NCBI GenBank assembly: GCA_014084085.1
Contig: NPFB01000147.1
Coordinates: 82,080-109,135, forward strand
From: Hondaea fermentalgiana
Taxonomy: Eukaryota > Sar > Bigyra > Thraustochytrida > Thraustochytriidae
DNA length: 27,056 nt
Direction of reading: 5' to 3'
Shown here: in pieces, positions 18,552 to 26,790 of the stretch
Layout of the letters: every line of letters starts with the position of its first letter
Position numbering within the stretch: the stretch's first letter is position 1
Position numbers and translations under genes: made by a program
The notes under the pieces: generated by a model
What the model was told of the DNA's origin: nothing
What the model saw: only the letters and a program-made list of their open reading frames with translations
The model's database searches: none

Positions 18552-21500
18552 ATGGCGGGCTGGGGGCCAACAACGACGACGGCGACGAGGAGAAGGAGGA
18601 GGCGAAGCGCGCTGCAGGCCGTGTTGCTGAGCATGGTAATTGCCGTGACGGCGGCGACGACGTGCACGCACCAATGGCAAGTTCGTGCGACGCTAGAGCC
18701 AGTTTTAGATAGTGAAGAGTCCGTCATGGAGACTGTTGTGCGGTCGACAGCTACAAAGGACAACAAAACATTCGCAGACGCAGCGCGCATGCGACTGCAG
18801 TGGACACTAACCCGTAAAGTTGGGGCCAATGGTTTCTTTGTGCAGGACGAGCGCGCAACGGCGCAAGCAAGTGGTTTGGGCATTCTACCAGACGTCCTGG
18901 TGGACCCAATCTTTGAGGACACTTCTTGCGGACCGAACGATTGGTGCGGTTCTTTTTCTCCACAAATTGCCTCGACGTCGTCAGAAGGATGGTTTGACGT
19001 CATCACCATCAATGACGCTCTTGGGTATGGTCCTGTGGTCATCACAACGTCAACGCCATGGAGAAATCAGCAAGGTCGCATGGACATTTGCTCAAATAAA
19101 GTGGTTTTACGAATGCCTCTCTTGGAGCTTCTCGACATTACCGATGAAGAGCCATATGTAGAGCTCGGTGAGCTTCGAGAGCGTGCGGATTTGGATCACG
19201 CCGCGTGGGCCGCAGCGGTACTTGCTCTCCCACCACATCTCGCGCGCGCAAGTGACTGGAACACGCTTCGCGTTCTGAGCGTACCTGGCTTTTCATGGAT
19301 CACAGCAGTCCTTGCCTATAATTCAAGCGCAAATGGAGCACATTTGTCACTTCAGGTATCGAGCAATTCCTTCCAGCAGATTGGATCTCGTAATTTTCCT
19401 GCGCTCGATCTCATGAGCATCTATCCGTTCCAGACCTCGCGCTCGGTCGTCCAATATGACTGGAATCTCCAGCACCAAGGCGGCGACGCATACGATGGCG
19501 ACGAAGAGATTGACACCTATCTCAACGCTTTGGTAGATGATGATTTCCCATGGGAGACAGGACCTTGCGCAACATCACTTGGGTATTGGCGCCCTGAGCT
19601 CTGGTCTCTAGGAAGCATACTCGTAGCGCCCACGACGTGGGGTCTCGCATTTCGACGCGCCGACAACATGGGTCTGCATGAAGAGGAAATCATGGAAGAC
19701 TGGGTGCCCCTCGCTCCTCTGTGCGGGCGCGTTTTGCCTTCTGCTCAGCTCGATCCCGTCGACAAGAATGCGGCTTGCGCATTTCTTTTTATTCCTGGAC
19801 TTCGCAATACAACCGTTGAGCTTGAGGACGAGACGTATGATCACAGGCAGTTTAGCAATCTCACGATGCCCACAATCTTTGCTGCTGCAGGTACCGAGGG
19901 CACGTGCGAGCCAGGAGCAGAGCAGGTTGGCTTTCGCCTAACCGAGCTCAAAGATGCAAGCGGGGCAAACCTTCACGACTTTCTCGAGAGCCAAAACGAA
20001 GACTTTATGGTGAACCTCGAGCTGGTAGATGCCGCAGCGATGCAGCCCAACGGCCTGGGACCCATTGTGGTTCTTGTACGCTTTGAAAGTGCCCACGAGA
20101 CCTCTTTCCGGACTGTGAGTTATGAGAACTCGACGTGGGTTCTTGGTCTTGAGCTCCCTCAAAAAACAATCCCGATTCCATTTCGCTCATTCTCGCGCGG
20201 GGAACGACTTTTTCCAAACATCGAACGTGAGCGAATCGCCCAGGGGGAAAACGGCACACAACTTGACATTCGCGGCGTGGACACTCTTCCAAGAATGTCT
20301 CAGCTGCTCTACACATGGGGCAATGCGCTCTTTGTAAGCCAAAATGCGGGTCACACGTTCTGGAAGGTGGCCCAGACATCGAGCTCGGTCATGATGGACC
20401 TCATGGACGTCGACGCGAGCGAACTCGAAACCTTGCTTTTTGCTGATGACCCAATTACTCGTTTCACCGCGGCCCAGGATGGATGGATTGCGGTGCTCAC
20501 GGAAAACGCTCGCATCTGGCTCGGCAAGGCTGGAGCAGACATCATCTTCCCGCTGACTTTGAACTTGACCTCTTCGCTGGATCTCCTGCCTCCGTACGAC
20601 CTCTTTTTTGACGAAGCTGGGGCTCTTCGCGTCACGGGCTTGGAGGTGACTGGTGTGGAGGCCGGCAAGCGGCAGGCCCGTCCTGCAGAGACCTTGAACA
20701 CAGATCGAGTCAAGGATCTTGCACTCTACTTTGATGAGAACGACTCGGCATGTCTTTTGGATGACGCTCTCATTGTTGCAAAACATGATGTCGAGCACAC
20801 GCGCACTGTATACAAGAGTGCAGGGCTTACGACCTCCATGGCGCGTGATGTGCAGGCCCATGGATTTCGCAATACCCTCCCTACGCGCATCTTTCTTAAT
20901 CGGGGGGGAAATTACACTTTTCGAATTAGGCTTTTTAGCGCTGTTGAGCACAACGAGATTCCACATCAGCAGGTCGCTACACTCGCTGGACTACACGTTG
21001 GTTTCGAACTTAGCACGCAAGAACTCATTTCCTTGAGTTTCCAACGCCAAGAGAACCTTATCGAAGGCACGGTCGACTACGATGTGATGTTGGAGGATCG
21101 AGGCCGCTGGGATCTGACCAGTAGTGTTCTCAAAGCCCCATATGATGCTGAGATGCTAGCAGCGACCCATGCCCAGCCAGGGAGCCAGCTTCTAGTCACA
21201 AGCGTTGGCATTCGCGGCTTGAGTCAAGGTTGCACATCTGAAGTTGATCCTGCCGCGCTCGTGACGAGGACCTCGGCCTCGCCAGCCATTCGGCTAGATG
21301 TGTACTCTGGGTGCCCGCCGCATCAGCGGTTGGAATTTGACAGAGAAGCTAGTCTTGATGGCGTCAATCAGGGCTGTGAGGAGACCGATGAGGATATTTG
21401 CGTTTTTTACGACAACACCTTCACGCCTCGTTTCCGTCTCATTGACAGCAGCATCGACGCAAGCACAATTCTGGATGCAAGCTTTGGAGAACTCATTGCC

Positions 21501-22181
21501 ATTGGAGGCGGGCTCACCTACGACACTATTGTCGATTATCCTGAAGACGACCGCGCTGCCTTGACGCTCGCTTCGTTCTCTGTAAGCTCCACAAGCACCG
21601 TTCGCTGGCTGTGTATGGCGGCAAGCAGTCCTTGCGCAGCGGTGGCTCCCGAGTTTCCCAAGCCCCCCCAATACTTTTTCAAGCTCCGCCTCGTGGCAAC
21701 CTCGAACGACTCGTACTGTGACTTTTCCACGGACTTTGTTGTCCGCATTCATAATTTGCCAATCACACTGCAAGCCATCATGGTCACCAACGGCATCACG
21801 ATCATGGTCTGTATGATTCCACTTCTCTACTTTTACAATCGCAGACAAAAGCGGAACCAACACAAGCGCCTTCGTGGTTTGCGCGGCGTTGGAATGATGG
21901 ATCTCGCCAATGGCGCACTTGACTTGGACAAAAACTCGGATTCGGACCGGTCTTCGGATAGTTCTGATGATGATGCAGAGAGTCCGAGACGTGATCGCAG
22001 CAAGACCCGAAGAGGAAGCAGGAGTCGAGGCGACGACGAGGATGAAGATGAAGATGACGAGGACGATGAAGATGAAGATGAAGATGACGACGAGGTTGAT
22101 GACGATGACGACGAGGATGATGAAGATGACGACGACGGGATGGACGGGAACAGAGCTAGTGGTCGCGCGCGACAACAATAA
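18552..22181 (+). CDS. CATSPERG: CatSper channel auxiliary subunit gamma-like, single-pass membrane protein
   Basis: CatSper is the pH- and voltage-gated Ca2+ channel of sperm flagella; the gamma subunit is part of its extracellular canopy. The 1209-residue protein (human gamma about 1159) starts with a six-Arg n-region and a hydrophobic signal segment (SALQAVLLSMVIAVTAAT, about 19-36). A propeller-like part (about 580-660) has LFVSQNAGHTFWKV and GWIAVLTENARIWLG. The family signature follows: GCPPHQRLEFD (from 920), a paired-Cys region ending ICVFYDNTFTPRFRL, then IGGGLTYDTIVDY. After it come RWLCMAASSPC (from 1018), YFFKLRLVATSNDSYCDFST and a short VRIHNLPIT lead into one membrane helix (about 1073-1097). 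A basic stop-transfer NRRQKRNQHKR and a roughly 95-residue very acidic cytosolic tail end it. The pre-membrane WLC/APEF-FFK/YC order matches CATSPERG better than beta, delta or epsilon. The start at 18552 is chosen because the signal peptide begins there (A at -3). Confidence 0.9.
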   Translation: MAGWGPTTTTATRRRRRRSALQAVLLSMVIAVTAATTCTHQWQVRATLEPVLDSEESVMETVVRSTATKDNKTFADAARMRLQWTLTRKVGANGFFVQDERATAQASGLGILPDVLVDPIFEDTSCGPNDWCGSFSPQIASTSSEGWFDVITINDALGYGPVVITTSTPWRNQQGRMDICSNKVVLRMPLLELLDITDEEPYVELGELRERADLDHAAWAAAVLALPPHLARASDWNTLRVLSVPGFSWITAVLAYNSSANGAHLSLQVSSNSFQQIGSRNFPALDLMSIYPFQTSRSVVQYDWNLQHQGGDAYDGDEEIDTYLNALVDDDFPWETGPCATSLGYWRPELWSLGSILVAPTTWGLAFRRADNMGLHEEEIMEDWVPLAPLCGRVLPSAQLDPVDKNAACAFLFIPGLRNTTVELEDETYDHRQFSNLTMPTIFAAAGTEGTCEPGAEQVGFRLTELKDASGANLHDFLESQNEDFMVNLELVDAAAMQPNGLGPIVVLVRFESAHETSFRTVSYENSTWVLGLELPQKTIPIPFRSFSRGERLFPNIERERIAQGENGTQLDIRGVDTLPRMSQLLYTWGNALFVSQNAGHTFWKVAQTSSSVMMDLMDVDASELETLLFADDPITRFTAAQDGWIAVLTENARIWLGKAGADIIFPLTLNLTSSLDLLPPYDLFFDEAGALRVTGLEVTGVEAGKRQARPAETLNTDRVKDLALYFDENDSACLLDDALIVAKHDVEHTRTVYKSAGLTTSMARDVQAHGFRNTLPTRIFLNRGGNYTFRIRLFSAVEHNEIPHQQVATLAGLHVGFELSTQELISLSFQRQENLIEGTVDYDVMLEDRGRWDLTSSVLKAPYDAEMLAATHAQPGSQLLVTSVGIRGLSQGCTSEVDPAALVTRTSASPAIRLDVYSGCPPHQRLEFDREASLDGVNQGCEETDEDICVFYDNTFTPRFRLIDSSIDASTILDASFGELIAIGGGLTYDTIVDYPEDDRAALTLASFSVSSTSTVRWLCMAASSPCAAVAPEFPKPPQYFFKLRLVATSNDSYCDFSTDFVVRIHNLPITLQAIMVTNGITIMVCMIPLLYFYNRRQKRNQHKRLRGLRGVGMMDLANGALDLDKNSDSDRSSDSSDDDAESPRRDRSKTRRGSRSRGDDEDEDEDDEDDEDEDEDDDEVDDDDDEDDEDDDDGMDGNRASGRARQQ

Positions 22182-22466
22182 TGGACATGGTGGAGACTGT
22201 CCCTCGCTTTGTTTCGCCTCTATGAAAAACAAAAACAGTAAATATCGTTTGTAGTGTGTGCATTGCATGCTTTGCATTTTTGCTTTATAATCCTCATGTC
22301 GCGATTTTTAAAAAATAACAATTTGATCACGAGATTGTAAGGGTGCAGCCTGATTGATAAGTGAACGCAAACGGCCGAAAACGATTCTTTTGCTGACTCG
22401 CTGTCAAGAATACATTGAACTTAGGAGAGTGCTCTCATTCATTTATGCATTTATTCGTTTCTTTGT
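22182..22466. other. Short convergent 3' spacer
   Basis: These 285 AT-rich bases separate the convergent CATSPERG and PPIL6 stops. TTTATAAT and TTTTTAAAAAATAAC stretches may serve 3' end formation on either strand. No canonical hexamer stands out. Confidence 0.4.
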
Positions 22467-23468
22467 TCATGCATCGATAGATAGGCGCTCCTTGCGCGTG
22501 AAGATACCGCAGCTAGTAATTTCGCAGCGACCCATGGGACGTTCATTCTTTCGTGGCATGCCTTCGATGGCGAAAAAGGCGTCCATGCCGTAAACAACAC
22601 GTCCAAACGCAACGCGCTTGCAGTCGAGCCACTTAAGCGGAGCCAATGTTACAAAGAATTGGCTGCCGTTCGTGTGTGGCTTCCCCTCGCTTGCCATGGA
22701 AACAACTCCAGCGCGATCGTGCTTGATGGCAAAGGTTTCATCGGGGAATCTCCCGCTCTTGTCAATCGCTGCGACGCTGTGTTTGCCAGAGCCATCAACG
22801 ACATCACCGCCTTGAACCCACCCGCCTTCGACGACTCGATGAAAGGACGACCCCTTGTATCCTTGAGCATCATTGTTTTCTTGACAGAGAAGCACAAAGT
22901 TGTCGCACGTGTTTGGGCAAATATCATCATAGAGTTCAATGACAACACGGTGCCTCGAACCCGATGCCGATGGCGCTCCAGGATTCTTCTCTTCCGCGTT
23001 TTCCTTGCACTCCTTGCACTCGTGGTCTGGGCTGGACTGCTTTCCCTCCTCGTCTTTGTCAATACTTGCGTGTGGACTTGCTGTCGCCAGAACATCAAGA
23101 TAACAAAAGGTGTGGCCTGTTGCATCCATCATGGCGTGAAGGTGCGAATGTGCGTCGCCCTCGAAATTGCTAGTATCGAGCACACGCTGAAAGTCGTAGA
23201 CTTTGACGGCCCAGGTCGCGAGATCATGGACGTCGCCAATGTAGTGGTGTTTGTTATAGAACACTAGCGGCGAGGAGGTATGCTCCACGCCGAGCTCGCG
23301 CGATTTGGTGGCAACAAAAACCTCCCAGTCTGTGCCAAACATGGGTCGCACGTCCACCGTGACATTAGCCTGCTCGTGTGCCAGCTGCTCTGCATGGCTC
23401 TGCGCGGCCTGGAAACACGGGTCGTCCACGCGACCGGCCACCACGAGGTTGCACGACGTCGTCGACAT
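22467..23468 (-). CDS. PPIL6: Cyclophilin-like protein PPIL6, with N-terminal thioredoxin-like domain
   Basis: PPIL6 is a divergent cyclophilin whose expression and distribution track motile cilia; its function is not firmly known. The 333-residue protein (human about 311) has an N-terminal domain (about 6-95): LVVAGRVDDPCFQAAQSHAE, then SSPLVFYNKHHYIGDVHDLA and W87. This matches the PPIL6 N-terminus and resembles that of MDH1B, another cilium-linked protein; a thioredoxin/glutaredoxin fold is my inference. The linker ends TFCYLDV, the first cyclophilin strand. A roughly 40-residue polar insert (about 131-172) then precedes HRVVIELYDDICPNTCDNFV. Catalytic Arg211 (SSFHRVVEGGW), the NGSQFFVTL motif and Trp280 (PLKWLDCKRVAFG) are present, so isomerase activity is plausible. 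The end NERPMGRCEI matches the family. Start ATG has A at -3; the frame is open upstream without a better start. Confidence 0.93.
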   Translation of the reverse strand: MSTTSCNLVVAGRVDDPCFQAAQSHAEQLAHEQANVTVDVRPMFGTDWEVFVATKSRELGVEHTSSPLVFYNKHHYIGDVHDLATWAVKVYDFQRVLDTSNFEGDAHSHLHAMMDATGHTFCYLDVLATASPHASIDKDEEGKQSSPDHECKECKENAEEKNPGAPSASGSRHRVVIELYDDICPNTCDNFVLLCQENNDAQGYKGSSFHRVVEGGWVQGGDVVDGSGKHSVAAIDKSGRFPDETFAIKHDRAGVVSMASEGKPHTNGSQFFVTLAPLKWLDCKRVAFGRVVYGMDAFFAIEGMPRKNERPMGRCEITSCGIFTRKERLSIDA

Positions 23469-24118
23469 GCTTTGCTCGCCGCTGTCCTTTCGAAGGGTCT
23501 TGTTGTCTCCGGCTCTGCGCGCGTCACCTCTCCAGCGTCCTCCTGCCCGCGCTCTGCGCAGCGGAGCTAGCCAGCTAGGCAGGCCGCACGCTAGAGAGAG
23601 CAAGGGTGACAGAAAAGAGAGGGAGGTTTGTCTATTTGCGAAACGGTGTGTACTTCGAGTTCGGGCATTTGGACTCACTATTTGCCTCGCACCATTGAAG
23701 TTCGACTTCGGAAGTGTCTCATCGCGTTTCACAACGGATAGTGAGCGCGGCGCTCTGAAGCATGTGGCTGGCTTCGTCTGGCCCACGCTCGCTTGGGGTC
23801 CGAAGTCGCCGCGCGGGCGCTGCGAAACAACCCGTCGCGGGCAAGCTGAGTACTCGGCGCGTAGGGGCGACGCGACCAGACGCTCGTTGACGTTCTACCG
23901 ACGTCTTTTGGCAGCTTGCAGGGGGCTGTCTTTACGCATGCAACTAGCGCGAGCAAAACGCGAGGCAAAGCGGAGCTTGTGGAAAAAGACTTACCAAGCG
24001 CCCTTTCTGGCATTTCCTGGCGGACAAAGTATTCTTGCAGCTCTCCAGGAGCTGCAGTTGCAGTCGCAGTCGCAGTATCAGGCGCAGCTGCAGCTGCAGA
24101 AAACCTTGATTGCTGAAA
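23469..24118. promoter_or_regulatory. Bidirectional spacer between PPIL6 and DRC10
   Basis: These 650 bases separate two divergent genes with cilium-linked products, so it is a candidate shared promoter. I looked for an RFX X-box-like inverted repeat and saw none that was convincing. The right end is a CTGCAG-rich tract (about 24038-24105). Confidence 0.45.
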
Positions 24119-24126
24119 ATGAATAA
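23938..24126 (+). other. Upstream ORF overlapping the DRC10 start codon
   Basis: An ATG at 23938 opens a 62-codon frame (MQLARAKREAKRSLWKKTY..., Gln/Leu-rich end) whose TAA stop at 24124-24126 lies just inside the DRC10 coding region, in another frame. If the transcript begins upstream of 23938, this would be an overlapping uORF that could limit or re-couple DRC10 translation. Whether it is transcribed cannot be seen. Confidence 0.35.
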
Positions 24127-25507
24127 GCTTATTCGCGGCGAGGCGTCGCGCGTCATTGCCGTCTTGGACGATTCGCTTGCAGCTTTAGACGTCGTTCTCG
24201 AGCTACCGCCTTCTGGGGTCAGCGGCAACAAGCTTGCCGAAGCGGAGCGCCAGTGGGAGATTGCCAAGAGCAACCTTGGAAAAGCTGGCTTTTATGAAGC
24301 GCGCGATCATCTCGAGGGCTTGCAACATGCCGAGGCACAATATCTCAAAGCAAAGCGTGCCAATGCGCGAGAACAAGCCGACCTTGCGGCTGCTGCTCTC
24401 CATGAGGCGACGCGACACATGTGCCGGAGCGTTCGCAAGGATCCAGCCGTGGGCGAAATCTTAGCAGCAGCCGCAACAAGCACGCCAGACGACGTTCACG
24501 ACGAGAGGAATGCCGCAGATAGTACCGCTTTTCACGGCGACGAGAGGCTAGAAGACGCCCGCAACTACGAAGAGGAGAAGCGTGGTCGCGAGACCAAGTC
24601 ACAGGACAGTGTCGAGTCAAAGACCAGCTATAGTAAAAGATTGGCGGTACCCTCCCCCGTCGAGCGAACGCCAAGTCGAGGTGGCATGGTTCCAGGCGGT
24701 GGTGGCGTGGGAATGCGCAAAGAGCACTCGTTGTTGACATTGCATGGGACACTTCACGAATTCCGGAAAAACATCCTTGACCAATTGTCAACCACCGTCG
24801 AGCAAAAGGACGCGCAAGCTGACTTCTTCCAAGATCTAAATGTCCGCATTCGAGAAATGGAAGAGGACCTGGTCCTGCTCAAGAACGAATTGGAGGTCGA
24901 GGCAGTGCGAGAGGAGGAGCTTGCGTCAAAGAAAGAGGCTGAAGACAAGCTATGGCGCGCCATTGAAGAAGTGCGCAGCAGCTACGAGCGCGAAATGGTG
25001 GAGATAAACACTTCGCAAGCTGAGCAAAAGGAGGCAGTACGAACAAGCTTCCTCGAGCGCAATGCCAAGGCCCTCGAGGCCTTTGATAAGGCTGGGGAAG
25101 CCTTTGTGCAAGAGTGCGTGGCACATGGTGAAGTCGAAGAAGGTTTACGCAAGAAGATGAATCGCGCGGTAGCAGAGGTGAACTCGCTCATTGACAAGTA
25201 CGATGCCGTCATGCTTGAGAAGCGTGCACAATACGAGCTCGTCAAACGACAACATAAGGACGAGTCCGCCCGGCTGGCTGTGTTGGAGGAGTATTTTCGC
25301 AAGGTTGATCGTGACCTTGCAAACGAGGCGGAGGAAGAACGCATTATTGCCGAGGAACTTGCTGCGATTGAGGCGCTTCATAAGCGCGACAACGACGCAG
25401 CAGCGCGCATCCAGGCGCTCTTTCGAGGAAATCAGTGCCGTCGAAAGCTGAAAAAGAAGAAGAAGGGCAAGGGGAAAGGCAAGAAGGGCAAGGGGAAAAA
25501 GAAGTAA
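24119..25507 (+). CDS. DRC10: Dynein regulatory complex subunit 10 (IQ motif-containing protein D)
   Basis: DRC10/IQCD is a coiled-coil subunit of the nexin-dynein regulatory complex, which links axonemal doublets and controls dynein in motile flagella. It pairs with DRC9 and probably binds calmodulin. The 462-residue protein (human about 449) starts MNKLIRGEASRVIAVLDD, matching the conserved N-terminal helix of the family. A charged middle follows (about 120-200), then long coiled coil with LLTLHGTLHEFRKNILDQL and LIDKYDAVMLEKRAQYE. An IQ motif is at about 431-442 (IQALFRGNQCRR), and a Lys/Gly tail (KKKKKGKGKGKKGKGKKK) closely mirrors the human C-terminus. DRC9 is the main alternative, but IQ plus K/G tail at the extreme end favours DRC10. 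Start ATG has A at -3. The gene is divergent from PPIL6 and convergent with the PP1 inhibitor. Confidence 0.88.
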   Translation: MNKLIRGEASRVIAVLDDSLAALDVVLELPPSGVSGNKLAEAERQWEIAKSNLGKAGFYEARDHLEGLQHAEAQYLKAKRANAREQADLAAAALHEATRHMCRSVRKDPAVGEILAAAATSTPDDVHDERNAADSTAFHGDERLEDARNYEEEKRGRETKSQDSVESKTSYSKRLAVPSPVERTPSRGGMVPGGGGVGMRKEHSLLTLHGTLHEFRKNILDQLSTTVEQKDAQADFFQDLNVRIREMEEDLVLLKNELEVEAVREEELASKKEAEDKLWRAIEEVRSSYEREMVEINTSQAEQKEAVRTSFLERNAKALEAFDKAGEAFVQECVAHGEVEEGLRKKMNRAVAEVNSLIDKYDAVMLEKRAQYELVKRQHKDESARLAVLEEYFRKVDRDLANEAEEERIIAEELAAIEALHKRDNDAAARIQALFRGNQCRRKLKKKKKGKGKGKKGKGKKK

Positions 25508-25638
25508 TCATGGGGGGGCGAGGTGGATGAGGAGTGGGCAGGTGAGGGCCACCAATGAAAGCCCAGCGTGGCGCGCGGCACGTGTACGAACAAAATCCAA
25601 TTTGAACGCGGACGCTTCTGTGGAAAAGAAAGATGTGC

Positions 25639-25673
<35 letters not shown>

Positions 25674-25877
25674 CTCCCCCTGTGTGTCAAAAACACATAT
25701 AACTTTCTGTCTCTCATAATATTCTCATTTTTGTTGCTACTGGCTTCTTTCTTCATCCAGTCCCGGGCCATATACGAGCGTAACGTGCATTTAGGCTCTA
25801 CGCAGCCCTTGCCAACTATACGGGGCGGGAAGCTCGAAAATTGCATTCCGCCTTTTTGGAATTACAAAGCCTTCAAC
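25508..25877. other. Convergent 3' spacer with (CT)15 microsatellite
   Basis: These 370 bases lie between the stops of DRC10 and the PP1 inhibitor. They contain a pure (CT)15 run at 25641-25670 followed by an AT-rich stretch. No gene is supported here. Confidence 0.75.
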
Positions 25878-26447
25878 TTAGGCATCTTCGTCATCATCAT
25901 CGAGATCCTCATCTTCGTCGCCATCAGGGTGCTCCTGTCGCCAGCGGCGCAGCGCCTCGATCTCGTTGTAGTGCTGCTTCCGCTTGGACACAAAGTCGTC
26001 GTGTGCGGATTTCTGTGCTGCTGCTGGCCGCGCGTCGTCGCTGTCCGCGGTGGCAGCCTTGTCGAGCTGGGACTGCAGAGCGTCCATGTCCAGCATGTCC
26101 GTGGGGGCGTGCGAGGTCGGCGCGGTGGCGCCGCCAGGCTTGACGCCATCTTCGAAGACAACCTTGACGGCGCTGTCTCCGTCCTCTTCGAAGTCCTCGT
26201 CTGCCTCGGAATCAAAGCTGTCCCTATGAAAGGGCGTGTCCGGCTCGTCGATCTTCTGCCGCGTGCCGCGCAGCTTGTCGTGCTCCGCGATCGTCGCCTC
26301 GTCCCACCGCACGTGCCTGCTGCCCTCGGGGTCGTCGTCCTCCTCGCCCGCCGCGCCGCCGCGGCCCTTGGGCGTCAGCGAGAAGAAGGGCATCTTCGCC
26401 TTCTTGCTGCCGCCGCTGCCGCCCTCCGCGGCGCCCCTGCCGCTCAT
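25878..26447 (-). CDS. PPP1R2: Protein phosphatase 1 inhibitor 2 (I-2 / IPP-2 family)
   Basis: I-2 is an intrinsically disordered inhibitor and chaperone of PP1 catalytic subunit. The 189-residue model (human 205) shows the family order. First is RHVRWDEATIAEHD (44-57), whose RHVRW fits the RVxF PP1-docking consensus. Then comes KIDEPDTPFHRD (65-76), in which Thr71 matches the GSK3-regulated Thr, then an acidic stretch. FVSKRKQHYNEIEALRRW (152-169) is the inhibitory helix with the HYNE core that covers the PP1 active site. The tail is acidic. The N-terminal KGILK docking motif of animal I-2 is not obvious. The ATG at 26447 has G at -3 and is preferred; an in-frame ATG at 26615 (T at -3) would add 56 residues of low-complexity sequence. 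Confidence 0.92.
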   Translation of the reverse strand: MSGRGAAEGGSGGSKKAKMPFFSLTPKGRGGAAGEEDDDPEGSRHVRWDEATIAEHDKLRGTRQKIDEPDTPFHRDSFDSEADEDFEEDGDSAVKVVFEDGVKPGGATAPTSHAPTDMLDMDALQSQLDKAATADSDDARPAAAQKSAHDDFVSKRKQHYNEIEALRRWRQEHPDGDEDEDLDDDDEDA

Positions 26448-26615
26448 CGCGCCCGCGCTCGCGCGCCGCCCGGCCTTCCTCCTCCGCGCGCCTCCGCGCC
26501 GGACCCCGCCCTGCGCTCCGATGCGGGTCTGCCCTCGCGCGCCGTCCTCCTCCCCGTCCTCGAGCAGCTGCAGGTCCTCCTCCAGATCCTCCTCCCCCTC
26601 CTCCTCGCCGCCCAT

Positions 26616-26690
26616 GGAACGGAACGCACAGACCAGACCAGAACGGAACGGGATCCGGAACGGAACGGAACGAACGGAACAGAACGAACG
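26616..26690 (-). repeat. GGAACG / GAACG short tandem repeats
   Basis: Irregular tandem GGAACG and GAACG words, CGTTCC on the gene strand, just upstream of the alternative start of the PP1 inhibitor gene. This may be simple sequence or a cluster of factor sites. Confidence 0.6.
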
Positions 26691-26716
26691 CGCCGCGAGG
26701 CTCGGCTCGGCTCGCC

Positions 26717-26790
26717 GCAAGTGCAGAATCGGCCGCGCGCAAGTGGGCGGAGCGGCCATTCCGCACTTGCAGCGGCCGTTCGGCACTTGC
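26717..26790 (-). promoter_or_regulatory. Cluster of four GCACTTGC/GCAAGTG E-box-like motifs
   Basis: GCAAGTGC at 26717-26724, GCAAGTGG at 26739-26746, GCACTTGC at 26763-26770 and GCACTTGC at 26783-26790. The first two are in one orientation and the last two inverted, spaced 20-24 bases apart. The last two lie in a 20-bp imperfect tandem (GCGGCCATTCCGCACTTGCA and GCGGCCGTTCGGCACTTGCG). The position upstream of the PP1 inhibitor start suggests promoter elements; the binding factor is unknown. Confidence 0.45.

Noticed and set aside
21294..22277. A long minus-strand frame (327 codons) opposite the end of CATSPERG
   Set aside because: It is the complement of the acidic GAT/GAC tail (giving Ile/Val runs) and of the conserved CatSper membrane-proximal region; the plus strand carries the family motifs.
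23469..24118. RFX X-box in the PPIL6/DRC10 spacer
   Set aside because: No GTNNCC-AT-RGNAAC-like inverted repeat could be found by eye; a matrix scan would be needed to exclude weak sites.
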